In this document: positions 34,721-46,435 of the stretch, one piece after another | How the letters are laid out: the number at the start of each line of letters is the position of its first letter | Numbering within the stretch: the first letter of the stretch is position 1 | Source: Zanthoxylum bungeanum | Taxonomy: Eukaryota > Streptophyta > Magnoliopsida > Sapindales > Rutaceae | DNA length: 64,000 nt | Direction of reading: 5' to 3' | NCBI GenBank assembly: GCA_019454045.1 | Contig: SKCR01047766.1 | Location: 1-64,000 of the forward strand | The notes under the pieces: model-generated | Told to the model about the DNA's origin: nothing | The model's database searches: none | The model's input: only the letters and a program-made list of their open reading frames with translations | Program-made: the position numbers and the translations under genes

Positions 34721-36340
34721 ATCTCTCACTTGGCCTATAGCCAGTCACTCAAGTATCTAACACCTGAACTATGTACATGTCGCTCAAACTTTTACTGAGG
34801 AATAGCTTTCATCAGCGGATCTGCAATGTTGTCATCTGATGCGACCTTCTCGATCTTCACATCGCCATGATGTACGATCTCACAAATCAGATGGAAACAT
34901 CATAGAACATGCTTGGATCGTTGATGAGACTGCGGTTCCTTAGCCTGCGCTATAGCCCCATCATCGTCACAATACAATGGAACGGGCTCAGCTACTAACG
35001 AAACTACTCCTAATCCAATTAGGAATTTACGGATCCAAACTGCCTCTTTTACTGCTTCAGCTGCAGCAATATATTCCGCTTCTGTTGTTGAATCGGCAAC
35101 AGTCTCTTGCTTGGAAGATTTCCAGCTTACTGCTCCGTTGTTCAAACAAAATATGTACCCGGATTGCGACTTACAGTCGTCTTTATCGATTTGGAAACTT
35201 GGGTCGGTAAACCCAGTTACCTCAAGTTCTCCATCTCCATAGATTAAGAATGCATCCCTAGTTCGTCTAAGATACTTAAGGATGTTCTTAACCGTAACCC
35301 AGTGACCATCACTTGGATCGGTCTGATAGCGACTACACATGCTCAAAGCATATGAGACATCAGGTCGTGTACATATCATGGCATACATGATCGATTCGAC
35401 TACAGAAGCGAATAGGATCTGACTCATGTTGTCTCTCTCATCTTGAGTTTTAGGACACATGCCCTTAGATAGAGTGACACCATGTGACACTGGCAACAGT
35501 CCCCTCTTAGTATGTTCCATGTTGAATCTCTTCAACACTTTGTCAATATACGTGCTCTGGGAGAGACCAAGCAGCTTTCTAGATCTATCCCGGTAGATCT
35601 TTATTCCCAGAATAAAAGCTGCTTCTCCCAGATCTTTCATGGTGAATTTTAATGAAAGCCAAGCCTTCACCGATTGTAGCATGGGAATGTCATTGCCAAT
35701 AAACAATACATCATCAACGTAAAGGACAATAAATGTCAGTGCGCTCCCACTAACCTTCTTATATATATAAGGATCGTCCTCGTTTTGAACGAAATCATAT
35801 TCTTTTATGATCTCATCAAAACGTTGGTTCCAAGAACACGATGATTGCTTCAATCCATAAATAGATCGATTTAACTTGCAAACCTTGTTCGCATGTTTTG
35901 GTACGACAAAACCGTCAGGCTGTTACATATAAAAATCCTCCAAAAGGTTTCCGTTAAGGAAAGTAGTTTTGATGTCCATCGGCCATATCTCGTAATCGAA
36001 ATATGCAGTAATAACAAGTATTATCCGAATGGATTTAATCATGGAAACTGGTGAAAACGTTTCATCGTAATCGACACCATGTCGTTGACGATACCCTTTC
36101 ACTACAAGCCTAGCTTTGTACATTTGTATGTTGCCATCCATGTCGGTCTTCTTCTTGAAGACCCATTTGCAACCAATAGGCTTAATGCCTTCTGGTGCAT
36201 CAACCAGTGTCCAAACTTGGTTGGTGTAGATGGAATCCATTTCGGATTTCATGGCATCTTGCCATAAACCGGAGTCAATACCTTGTATCGTTTCCTCATA
36301 CGTAGCTGGTTCGTCTTCCTCAATAAGATTAATATCCACA
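34721..36340 (-). pseudogene. RT and RNase H of nested copia 1, almost intact
   Basis: The frame at 36,339-35,923 gives the RT N-terminal half (VDAPEGIKPIGCKWVFKKK, ETFSPVSMIKSIRIIL, MDIKTTFLNGN). The frame at 35,853-34,900 gives 317 codons: SCSWNQRFDEII, the catalytic YVDD at about 35,715, MKDLGEAAFILGI, then RNase H with catalytic D in GFTDPSFQ (about 35,200), E in STTEAEYIA (about 35,080) and D in LYCDDDG (about 34,960). A decayed C-terminus follows, with an ADPLMKA-like segment. A stop near 35,922 and a short gap separate the two frames. Confidence 0.85.
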
Positions 36341-37383
36341 TGAGGTGAGATCAGAAACCCATACCTCTCAGGTTATTTTCTGACTCTCTCTGACCTACGC
36401 GATTCTTGTGTATTCAAATATTGTGGTACAATCTCATCCCTGATGAACTGTTCATGTTCCGTTAAGGAATCGGTGCCAGAAATAGTATCACTCTGATTTT
36501 CATCGAGTTCTACTTTCCTTCCACTTTCCACTGTATTTAGGAATTCCTTATCAAGGAAAACCGCATGTAGAGCAACAAATACTTTGTTCTCTTGTGGATT
36601 GTAGAAGTAATATCCTTTGGTTTCCCTAGGATAACCTACAAATAGACACTTATCCGATTTGGGTTCAAGTTTGGTACCATCCAAACGTTTAACGTATGCC
36701 CAGCAACCCCAAATCTTCAGGAATGAGAAACCCAGTTTCTTTCCTGTCTATATTTCATACGGAGTCTGTTGAACAAACTTTGACGGAACCTTATTCAAAA
36801 TAAGTATGTACTGTTCAATGCATATCCTCAGAAGGAAATAAGTAGCTTAGTGCGACTCATCATCGACCTAACCATGTCCAACAAAGTTCGGTTTCTCTGT
36901 TCGGACACACCGTTTAATTGAGGTGTTCCGGGAGGAGTCCACTGTGAAAAAATACCATACTCTTTCAAGTGATCGAGAAACTCATTGCTCAAGTATTCTC
37001 CACCACGGTCCGACCGTAATGTTTTAATACTTTTGCCGGTCTGTTTTTGTACTTCGTGTCGAAACTCTTTGAATTTCTCAAAATTTTCCGACTTGTGTCT
37101 CATAAGATACACATAACCATAACACGATGCATCATCCGTAAAAGGTTACGAAATATTCATATCCACCTCTAGCCTGGCTAGACATGGGCCCACATACGTC
37201 ACTTTGAATGAGGGCTAACAGTTCGGTGGCACGTGCACCTTTACCGCTAAAAGGTGTTTTAGAAATTTTGCCTAATAAACAAGATTTGCAGACGTCATAT
37301 GAATTTGGATCAAATCCGTCCAAGTACCCACTCTTCGAAAGGTTGGATATGCGAGTCTTGTTAATGTGTCTCAGATGACAATG
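36341..37383 (-). pseudogene. Integrase of nested copia 1, catalytic residues kept
   Basis: The finger cysteines (CKSCLLGK) are near 37,290, the first Asp in IQSDVCGPM near 37,205, the second in LRSDRGGEYLS near 37,015, and the Glu in NGVSEQRNR near 36,915. The C-terminal part (KCLFVGYPRETKGYYF, PQYLNTQESRRSERVRK) ends near 36,373. At least three frame breaks or stops (about 37,130, 36,830-36,690 and 36,370) prevent a single product. Confidence 0.8.
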
Positions 37384-38700
37384 TCACATATAAGTTTCAT
37401 ATTTGTTACTTAAATTAAGCCTTTTGTTTGTTACATTATATGTTAGAGATTGATTTATATTCAAAATATAAAGACCATTATACACATCAGCACTGTATAT
37501 CTCAATATCATTTTTATACATAAAACACCCAGTGTTTCTAAATACAAAAGTATACCCACATTGGGCTAAACAAGATACAGAAATAATATTCCTAGTCAAA
37601 CTAGGTACATAATAATAGTCTGATAAGTTTAGTACATGCCCCGAGGGCAGTTCCAAAATAAAAGTCCCAACGGCCAAAACGGCGACTCTAGTCCCATTTC
37701 CAACTCAGAGGTCAATCTCTCCTGAAGCAAATCTCCTACTAATCTGCAGATCCTGCACATCAGTACATATATGAGTACCACAACCAAAATCAAAAATCCA
37801 ATTTTTAATGCTAGAAGCAGACATGTTTATTTCTATAACAAACATACCTGAAGCCGGTGCCTTGCCCGCTTTGATTTCCTTCATGTGCGCCTTGTACTCA
37901 CAACAGTCACGATTCCAGTGACCCCATTTGCCACACTGCAGGCATACATCTTGGGATTTATCCTTTGCCTTCCTAGAAGACTTTGACGATTTGGTCTTGC
38001 CCTTCTTCTTCTTCTTCTTCTTTACACCTCCAGTAGCCTTCGGCCAAGCCTTGGAGACTGAGATGTTGAAGCGAAGTGCGCCTCACACTTTTTGCCTTTC
38101 AATAACTATTTTTCTACTTCACGCAACATTTCCATCAGCTCTCCAAGAGTATGGTCTTGGTTCATCATATTATAGTTCATGATGAACCCGCTCCAGCTGT
38201 CAGGAAGAGACTGCACGATCAAATATATAGAAGTATCAACCTCAAAGGTTATGCCTAGTTGACCCAGATGTTCAATGTCAGCAATCATCTACTACACATG
38301 GTGCTCGACAGATGTACCCTCTGACATTCGAGAGCGAAAGACCTTCTTCTGCAATTTATACCTTTGTGATCTAAGGTTAGATCGATGATGGTCCTTTAAT
38401 TTTGCCATCATAGTATAAGGATCCAATCCCTTGTTCTGGCGACGAAATTGATGGGTCATTGCAGCGAGCATGACGGATTGAGCAGTTGAGTTGTCATCGC
38501 TATGATTCTTCCAAAGCTCAAGCTCAAACGACTACTCATTTCCTGGATTAGGCCTGAGAGGTCTCTCTAATGTATAGAGCATTCTCTCAGCTCCCAGGAA
38601 AATCCTGAGGTTCATATCCCAGTCAAGAAAGTTCGCACCATTAAAGACATTTTCGCCATAATAATGTCTCTAACCCCGATCTTTCCAGCCATCTTAATTG
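37384..38700 (-). pseudogene. gag and protease of nested copia 1, broken
   Basis: gag starts near 38,692 (MAGKIGVRD) and shows a FLDWDMNLRI and YTLERPLRP pattern typical of copia capsid. A CCHC knuckle (CLQCGKWGHWNRDC) lies near 37,930, preceded by a run of seven lysines from a CTT repeat (38,000-38,020). The protease-proximal part and the PSLTRNIISVS segment are in the frame 37,677-37,384. Several stops are present. Confidence 0.75.
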
Positions 38701-40889
38701 CAATAGTCTAACTATTCAATTACCGATTTTTGGGTACAGTCCAACTGTTACAAGAAAATAATAAAATATTAGTCTAACTAATAAATACATAAAATGATGA
38801 AATAATTTGAAAGCGTGTATTGGCAAGTATTTGAACGAAATTGTAAATTCAATACTAGCCTCCCACTATTTTTCGGCGAGCCTCTAACCCTCTGTTGAGT
38901 ACTCGGGAAACCTAGTTTCCTAGTGGGCTAGGATCCCGTTAAATAACACACAACCTTGAATTTGGCCAACAAGCTGTCTCATATTTAACTAAGTAGATCT
39001 CTAAGATCAATTGGATCTCATCCAATTCCTAGATCTGATAGGTGGACCTCCAAGTCCGAAACATATATACAATATATATGCCAATATATCGAATATATTT
39101 TCCTAACCTTTTCCTCTGAATCAACTAAGCATTGGCTTTGGCTCAACAAGCTTAATGATTCCAATTAAGCGGGACCCATTGACTTTGGAAAACTTCGTAA
39201 TCCATGTCGATGAACAAGAAATGACCTTGACTTTGGCCAACAAATCACAACTTGCCCAAGTCATGCGATATGGAACAAAGCTTTCATGGTTCAAACACAT
39301 CCGCGATGGACATTGATCTTGACTTTGGCCAACAAACCAATGCCAATCTTGGATCTTGAGAAAAAACCATTCAATGGAAGGAAAACGCATAATATTTGAT
39401 TGAGGGTTTTTCCCGTAAATTGGCAACCAATTTATTATCTTTGATTAGGTCTCATCATACACCCTTAAGCATGCATTCTAAAAGTATAATAAGACGCGAT
39501 AAATAAAATAATAATGATATGCGGATGGATATCTCACAAATTGTTCCTAGAACAAATCACTCTATTTCCTCTCCCCGGCTAGCATCATTCTAACTTCTAC
39601 CCAATTACATAATACAATAAAGAAACCTCATTACATTGAGGGGAATTGGTGAGAAAAGAATTACAAAGAGTCAAGAGATAAAGGCTGGACACGCAGGTCC
39701 AATTTAATAAATTCTAAATTTATTACAACAATTTCCAAAATTGCCCTCACCCATCTAATATCCATCTGATATACATTATTCATACAATACATCCATGTAT
39801 TCACACAAAGCATGTTATTCAATCAATCTAATCCAATTAATTAATCTTTGAATTAAGTGATCATCCAATGTTCAAACAACGATTTGATTTGCGCGAGTCC
39901 AACTCGTTAAATAATAAGTACTTAAAGTGTGTATTCTTGAATTATATCGAACTACAATTTTAAATCCGATTTAATTTGTATTCAATACTAATTCGTATTT
40001 AATTCTAAATTAAATAATTACACTTTTTAATGTGCCTTTTAGACTTAGATTCTAAATCCAATCTAATATAAATGGGCCTCAAAGGCCCAATTAACATCCA
40101 ATGTTAATTAATTAAAGTCCAATGGGCTTTCAATTAATTTCTTAAGGCATGGACTTTGGCAACCAAAGCCCATTAAGGAATCACCATTTGTCATAAAATT
40201 AATTTTGGCCCATTAGGCCCAATTAATTATTTAAAGGCCCATTTATTATATTTGGAGTTAATGGTATGGTTTTAGGCCCAATTTGGATCCAATCCAATTG
40301 TCCTAAACCAACTTCGCCCAATCAAGCCCATTAGGCCCAAATATAACAATTTTAGCTCAATTCCAAATTTAAGCCTAATTAATTAAATTTCAATATTCTA
40401 AATATCACAATTTATTTTATTAAAGTGTATAGCCATAATTAATTAGTCAAATTAACATTTCCAAAATTCCAATTTAATTAATTAATCATGCTTTATCATA
40501 TTCAATACACGTCCAACATAATTGAAGCAAAATCAACCTCATTCCATGCTCTACAAGTCACGACAATATGGGCATTTTATATCTGATTTTGATTTCAATC
40601 CAATTAAATCACAAATCAATATACTCATGCATTTTAAACACATCCAATGGTCTAAAAAACAAAAATCACCATGACATACAAGGTCCAATAGATTCGGCCA
40701 AGCTATGCAATTTGGGAAAAATTATCTAATCAATTTTTCTCAAAATTAATCATGCATAACTCTAAGTTATCATACTCTAAGCATACTCAAACCATCAATT
40801 TGAAGAAATCATGCATAAATCACAAAAGCCCCAAATTAAAGTATATGAACCCTAATTATTTCATGCTTAAAATTGGCTGGTAATACCAT
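38701..40889 (-). other. 5' leader of nested copia 1
   Basis: About 2.2 kb between the primer site and gag. It contains four copies of a TTGACTTTGGCCAACAA-like word (38,956, 39,132, 39,227, 39,319), a GGCCCA/GCCCATTA-rich block at 40,070-40,340, and long AATTAAT-rich stretches. Collinear with 51,780-54,331 in nested element 2. A 101-codon minus-strand frame at 39,426-39,121 has a diverged partner in that element. Confidence 0.65.
40876..40888 (-). promoter_or_regulatory. Primer binding site of nested copia 1
   Basis: On the minus strand TGGTATTACCAGC, one base after the LTR end. It is iMet-like only in its first six bases (TGGTAT), so the primer tRNA is uncertain. Confidence 0.5.
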
Positions 40890-42816
40890 TGTTGGGTTCT
40901 CTAAGAACATGCCTAGGATCATTTAAGCATAAAAGATGTGAATACTCGAAGTAAGATTGCGGAAAAATACTTACAATGATCGGTTGAGTAGATGTAGAGA
41001 ATATCAAAATTTTCCTCCTTTAGAAATGCTCCAATATCTCATTTGATTGTATGTTTGATTTAGTTCCAAGCTTGATCTTTGATTCCAAACTCAATGGGAA
41101 TGGTTTCCCTATCACCTTGGATGACTCTTTAAGTGCTAGCTTAGGAAGAAAATTGCAACAAAATTCTTCCTTATGTTCTTGGTAGTTCACGGCAAAAGAG
41201 AGGAGAGGAGAGAGTTTTTGGCTTTTTGATATTTTGATTTCTAAAATCAATTACCACACATCAAAAGTCAAACTCAAATTTTGGTATATGCTTTACCAAA
41301 AGGCTAAGCAAAGTTTTAGAGGGAAAAAATCTTTTAATGCCTCCAACTACTTCCATCACAAAATTGAGACTTGATGGACAAGTGATGTAAGTTGGTGGGA
41401 CCCAATTTAATTCAAAATTCAAGTGGCTTGCTCAATACACTTCGGGCACGGGTTCGCTTAATCCGATTAAACGAATTTTCCGTCGCGACGTAATTAAATC
41501 CAATTTAATTAAATCATAATGCCTTGCAAAACTATTACGAACGTCGCTCGTGAATTAATTCTAAATTAATTCGTTCGCCCGAATTAAAATCCAATTCTAA
41601 TTCCGTTTGAAATCTAATTTCATTTAATATATCGAATATATTATTTAATTGATTAATTCCAAATTAATCGTCCTCTCTCTCAATTAATTGAATTTTATCC
41701 CAGATAAATTCTTGGAGTAATTAATCCCAGATTAATTTTCTCTCTATAATAATTAATCCCAGATTAATTCTTTTCGAGTCATACGTCATCGGTGAATCTT
41801 TGGGAAGCGACCCATGAGATCCCTGGATATGTTGGCAGTAAATCTGGTCATCGGACTATCTGAATAAGTGTGTACCCGGTACCACGTACTTACCGATTTA
41901 CAAGACATGGTTGGCTTCTAGCAAAGTACCGTGCCTACCCAATTCTCCAGAAATATTCTTTAAGGAATATATAATCTTTGTCAGGCGTAGTATACGTAGT
42001 ATTGCGTATTGCGATCCAGTATCTGATGTCACATGCAAGGCCTGGGGCTGGAATAGTGTATGCCCCATATGAAGCATATATCAGATCACAAGCAATTAGT
42101 CTTTATAATCGGATAATCATTACCTTGTCATATTATCCCGATAGTTGCAACATAATAGAGAACCAGTTTTGTATCCCTGCGTGATCATCATCTCCATATG
42201 ACTAAAGTGATACTTCCATCTTGACATCACACCCAATACACTACGATTCTCAATAAACCCAGAAGAGGCGTACACAGAACCTATTATAGTCCCGGACGAC
42301 CAAAACCGAAGCGTATTGATTGTCGCAAGTATTAGCGATGCAAGTCTTAGGTTAAGACCAAATACACCTACCCTGATGCAGATTCCCATATACACATAGT
42401 CATACTACCAATGGGATTCTGCGGGGTCTATCCAGAGCGAAGCTGTTTCCATACCATCGGTAAAAACCACCTCCTATCACACTTGCATAAGTATCCAATA
42501 CTTAAATATATGAGAACTATACGGTTATGCTCCCACAACGCGCACAAGGGCAATACTAGTCTATTCCGTATTATCGATGTCCAGTCTCGATAAAACTACG
42601 ACTAGGGATATTTAATAATTAAACCTTCGTGGATTGATACTGTCTCATATCTTATTAATCCGGAACTAATCATAAAGACTTTTATCATTTATATGTATTC
42701 AAGTAATCTAATTACAAAATGATAAAATAGAAATTTCCATTGTCACATAGTTAATTTGTACAAAAACCACAATGTCTTTTACAAATAGTGACGCTATGGG
42801 TCATAATTGTCCAACA
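40890..42816 (-). repeat. 5' LTR of nested copia 1 (1,927 bp)
   Basis: Same termini as the 3' LTR and collinear with it throughout. Followed by TCAGC, the right target-site copy. Confidence 0.9.
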
Positions 42817-43775
42817 TCAGCAAGGTCCATCCATGAGTCAAGTAGCTGCAAAGAACAACAAACATGGTTAGTGGCACCGGAATCAACAATCCATAAGGAT
42901 TTATCATCCTCCACAAAAAGAGGCTCAGTGACAAGTAAATTGTATTTACCTGTATTCTTCTTCTCTTTAAGCTTAGTAAGGTATTTCAGACAATTCATTT
43001 TCCAATGCCCTTGTTGTTCACAATGGAAACATTTTCCTTCGACATTGGTTCCTTTTGAGCCTTTGTTGCTATTCTTTTTCATTGGTTTTGCATTTGCTTT
43101 CCAATTGCCTTTCTTCTTCTTCTTTGTAGATTTAGAAGATTCTGAAATATTTTCCTCGGCATTGGACCTATGAGGACCATTCATAATGGACTCGTAATTG
43201 GTGAGCTCATTTGGCAGTCTAGTCAACGTAAAAGTCAACTTATTCATAAAACATTGTTTTTAAACTGTAGAAAACCCTTCGGAAGGGTTTTCATGATCAT
43301 TGTAACCTGGTTTTGCACATTGATACGTGCACCATGGGTTTCAGCCATATTAAGATAAGACATCATCCTTAACATATGGTCTCGGACTGATGTGTCTTCA
43401 TTCATTCCAGCGGTCAATACAGAGATTATTGCCTCATATTGTTGCCGGTCTGAAGGTTGCCCAAACATGTTCTGTAATGACTGCATAATCATTGATGATG
43501 TCGCCATAGGCTCATGCTGTGCAGCAAGAACCTCAGACATAGATGCTATCAAATAGCTATGGGCTTTCTCATCAGCTTTAATCTAATTATTATAGACATT
43601 ACATAAAGCTCTGCCAGCATTTGGTGCTAGCTTAGGAGGGCATTCCTCCATCAGGACAAATTTCAGGTCTTCGCATACCAAGATAGCATTCATGTCACTT
43701 TTCCATTTAACATAATTATCTCAGGTTAATTTTTCTTGTTGTTTGAGAATTGACATAATTGCAGATGCCATAGCT
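42817..43775 (-). pseudogene. gag and protease start of outer copia, right of nested element
   Basis: The ATG lies at about 43,771 (MASAIMSIL). The capsid part (EKLT-x-DNYVKWKSDMN, DLKFVLMEECPP) is typical copia gag, in frame pieces 43,552-43,244 and 43,247-42,801. A CCHC knuckle CFHCEQQGHWKMNC lies near 43,020, after a Lys-rich stretch. The protease active site IVDSGATNHV is at about 42,890. A stop near 43,720 and frame changes near 43,590 and 43,250 disrupt it. Confidence 0.75.
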
Positions 43776-45666
43776 GAAAAATAATAAACGTGGATTCAAC
43801 ATTCATTAGTCGCATATTAAAATTGTCAAACATTTAAGCATAAAATTAAACATAAAGCATGATCAATGTATAATGAATTAGAAACCTAAAAGAATTACTT
43901 TGCCACATTTATCTATTATCCCACAAATAAGTGTCGCCATAGGGTAGGTCAAGTATTCGCATGATAGACTGAGACATTCTCAATTGATTAATATATCTGA
44001 AATAACTATTATTCCTATATTAATCAACTACCGTTATTTTGATCAAGGAAGCTTTGATTAACAACTTAATCATTCCTTTGTGAGTGTGACCCATCATTTC
44101 GTAACCCTTGGACTTAACTAGTGAAGTGCCACCGTAGGGTAGGTCAAATCACCAAATACATCTAGAGTCCCTATCCTTTCATAATCCAAACCGATATTGA
44201 CCCAAAAAGGACACCATCCGTAGGGGGACGAAAACAAAGCCGTCTCAAGGCGCCTATTGAATCTCATGTTTCTAGATAACAATGGGGATCATGGGATATA
44301 TTGTGGTATACCCCTCTCTCACTCACTATTTTGAAGTGTAAGGTTTCTATCTCACTAGTCTCTAATGAATTTAGATTATTCTCGGCTAAAACATACACTA
44401 GTTAATACTAGTGGATTATTAGTGATCTAACCAATTTTAACACTTAAAATTTTATTCACTAATTTTGATTAGTCTATACTAACCATTAACTTAATTAAAC
44501 TAATTTAATCAAGTTTCTATAGTGATACAATCAATTTTAACTCTTAAATTATTAGTCCACTATTAGGTATTGAAATTGGAATTCAACGAATGGACCAAAT
44601 GTCTTTAAACCATTTAATCGATAAAAGCACATTATTTATTACAAAGGTACGTGGTATTGTATCCCGAGTGCAGACCATATTACCGTCCATTCGGAATCGG
44701 CTATGAAATTTACGTCTGGATTTCCATCCGATATACCAAGGAGAATAATGTACTCATAAGGTCCATTTGTTTCTAAAACTTGAATTCACAATTTTTAAAA
44801 CATTAAACCAATTAATCTTATTAATCCTTTTGCATGCATCTCATATTTTTATTTAAATTTTAAATTTACATAAAATCATATTTTATGACTTGAATATCAT
44901 GCATGTCTACATGTTATGGCATATGAAAATGCAAGAGTAGGCACCCTAGACTATATGACATCTACTTAAAAACATTCATATTTCTAGGCTGGGCCTAAAA
45001 ATGTTGTGTGGCGTTTGATGGGCGTTCGAACATTTTCAGGCAGTGGAGTTTCGTTCGTGTTGTGTTCGAACGCCTATCTGAACACTAGAACTTCATTTAC
45101 TCTGTTCCGGAGCTTCCAGACTCCGTTTTGGTCCCCATTTTTTTCTATCGACTCATAACAGAACTTAGTTTTACATACATCCATAAATTACGTTAAATGG
45201 GCTCTTATTTTTCTATGCTAATCTAATTAGTACAATAAATCCAAGGCATCCATTGGTCTTCAAATCTTGCTCCATGGTATGTTGTTGAGTTCTTCGCGGA
45301 ATAGGTTCGTAATGAGTCATTCGTGGCATCGGCTCCTCCAAGTTATAAATTGAGTTAAAAAAAAGGACTTATAACAAAGGAAATGAACTTACAACACTTG
45401 AAAGAATATGACCTTATGGTCTTGCATTCCCAATACTAAAAGTAAGAGCCGAAAAAATTAACGATCAACGCAATACATTCATCACATGAATCAAAGTAAA
45501 CATTCATCATATGAACATTAAAAACCATTCATCTCATGAATCTAATTCTGCCTACTCATCACAACATGCATTCTAATAATCTATATCGCATATAAATTAT
45601 TAAAACTTGAAACTTTAAAGGAGAAGGGTTAAGAACACTTTTCAACCTTAAGATCTTGATGCCAAT
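43776..45666 (-). other. 5' leader of outer copia, non-coding
   Basis: About 1.9 kb between the 5' LTR and gag. Two related segments (GCCATAGGGTAGGTCAAGTA near 43,935; CACCGTAGGGTAGGTCAAAT near 44,133) form a short duplication. At 44,646-44,750 it holds a block shared with repeat X. Next to the LTR the primer site, read on the minus strand, is TTGGCATCAAGATC, a degenerate iMet-type site. No coding function seen. Confidence 0.55.
44646..44750. repeat. About 100-bp block shared with both copies of repeat X
   Basis: The same text (ATTGTATCCCRAGTRCARAC, TACCGTCCATTCGGAATCGG, TTTCCATCYGATATACCA) is at 28,924-29,030 and 63,733-63,832 inside repeat X. The surrounding sequence does not match in an obvious way. 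Confidence 0.8.
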
Positions 45667-46435
45667 TGTAGGAAACGACTTTACTTAGCGCGGTGAAAGT
45701 TGCTTGTGTGGGCACCGACTTTGGTATGGATCTTTAAAATTTTCTTTGCCTTCTCAATTTGTTGTAGTAGCCGAGATCAATCCTTTGGTGTTTAATGCTT
45801 GGATCAACCACTCGATCTTCTGAACTATGACTCAAAACCAATAAACCGAAGTGTGGACTTCACTCATAAAGATTAAAACACTAAACTATTTAGAGGATTA
45901 AGATATCACAATGGTGTTTGGCTTTTGAAATTTCAAACACTCTCACAACACTTGTGAATGTTTGAACTCTCTCTATTTTTTCTCAAATTTTTTCTTACAA
46001 CCCTTGTGTGAATGAATGCAAAATGTTAACCTTAAGAAGTTAGAGAAATGGTAGAGATTATATTCTCTTACACAAGCCAACTAACCTTGTCATTAAGCTT
46101 TTAATGCTTTCTTGCAATGGCCAACACAAAAATGTGAATGTCATACCAAAGCATAAGAAATGATAAGCTAAAGACAAAGACTTTGTCATTAAGCATCTAA
46201 TGCTTTCTTTCAATGGAAAACACATAAATGTGGAGGTCATACCAAAGCATAAGAATTTATTAGCTAATGACAAAACTATTAGGTGTATACAAGCCACCTA
46301 ATAGACGTAATAAATTGGAGAGCAAGGCAAGCCATATGGCCTTATCTCCAAGGTAAATAACAATCATCATCTCAATAATGATTAAATTACCTTCAATTAT
46401 GTTGGAGTAATTATTTCCTAATTATTACTATCTTG

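Larger units (their letters stand above)
32821..42816 (-). mobile_element. Nested Ty1/copia element 1, nearly complete
   Basis: Minus-strand element of 9,996 bp inside the protease region of the outer copia. LTRs 32,821-34,720 and 40,890-42,816; TCAGC precedes and follows (32,816 and 42,817), a perfect 5-bp target duplication. The internal region has recognisable gag, protease, integrase, RT and RNase H with scattered stops. A sampled 115-base LTR block differs at 4 positions, so the insertion is fairly recent. LTR and leader are related to nested element 2. Confidence 0.9.
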
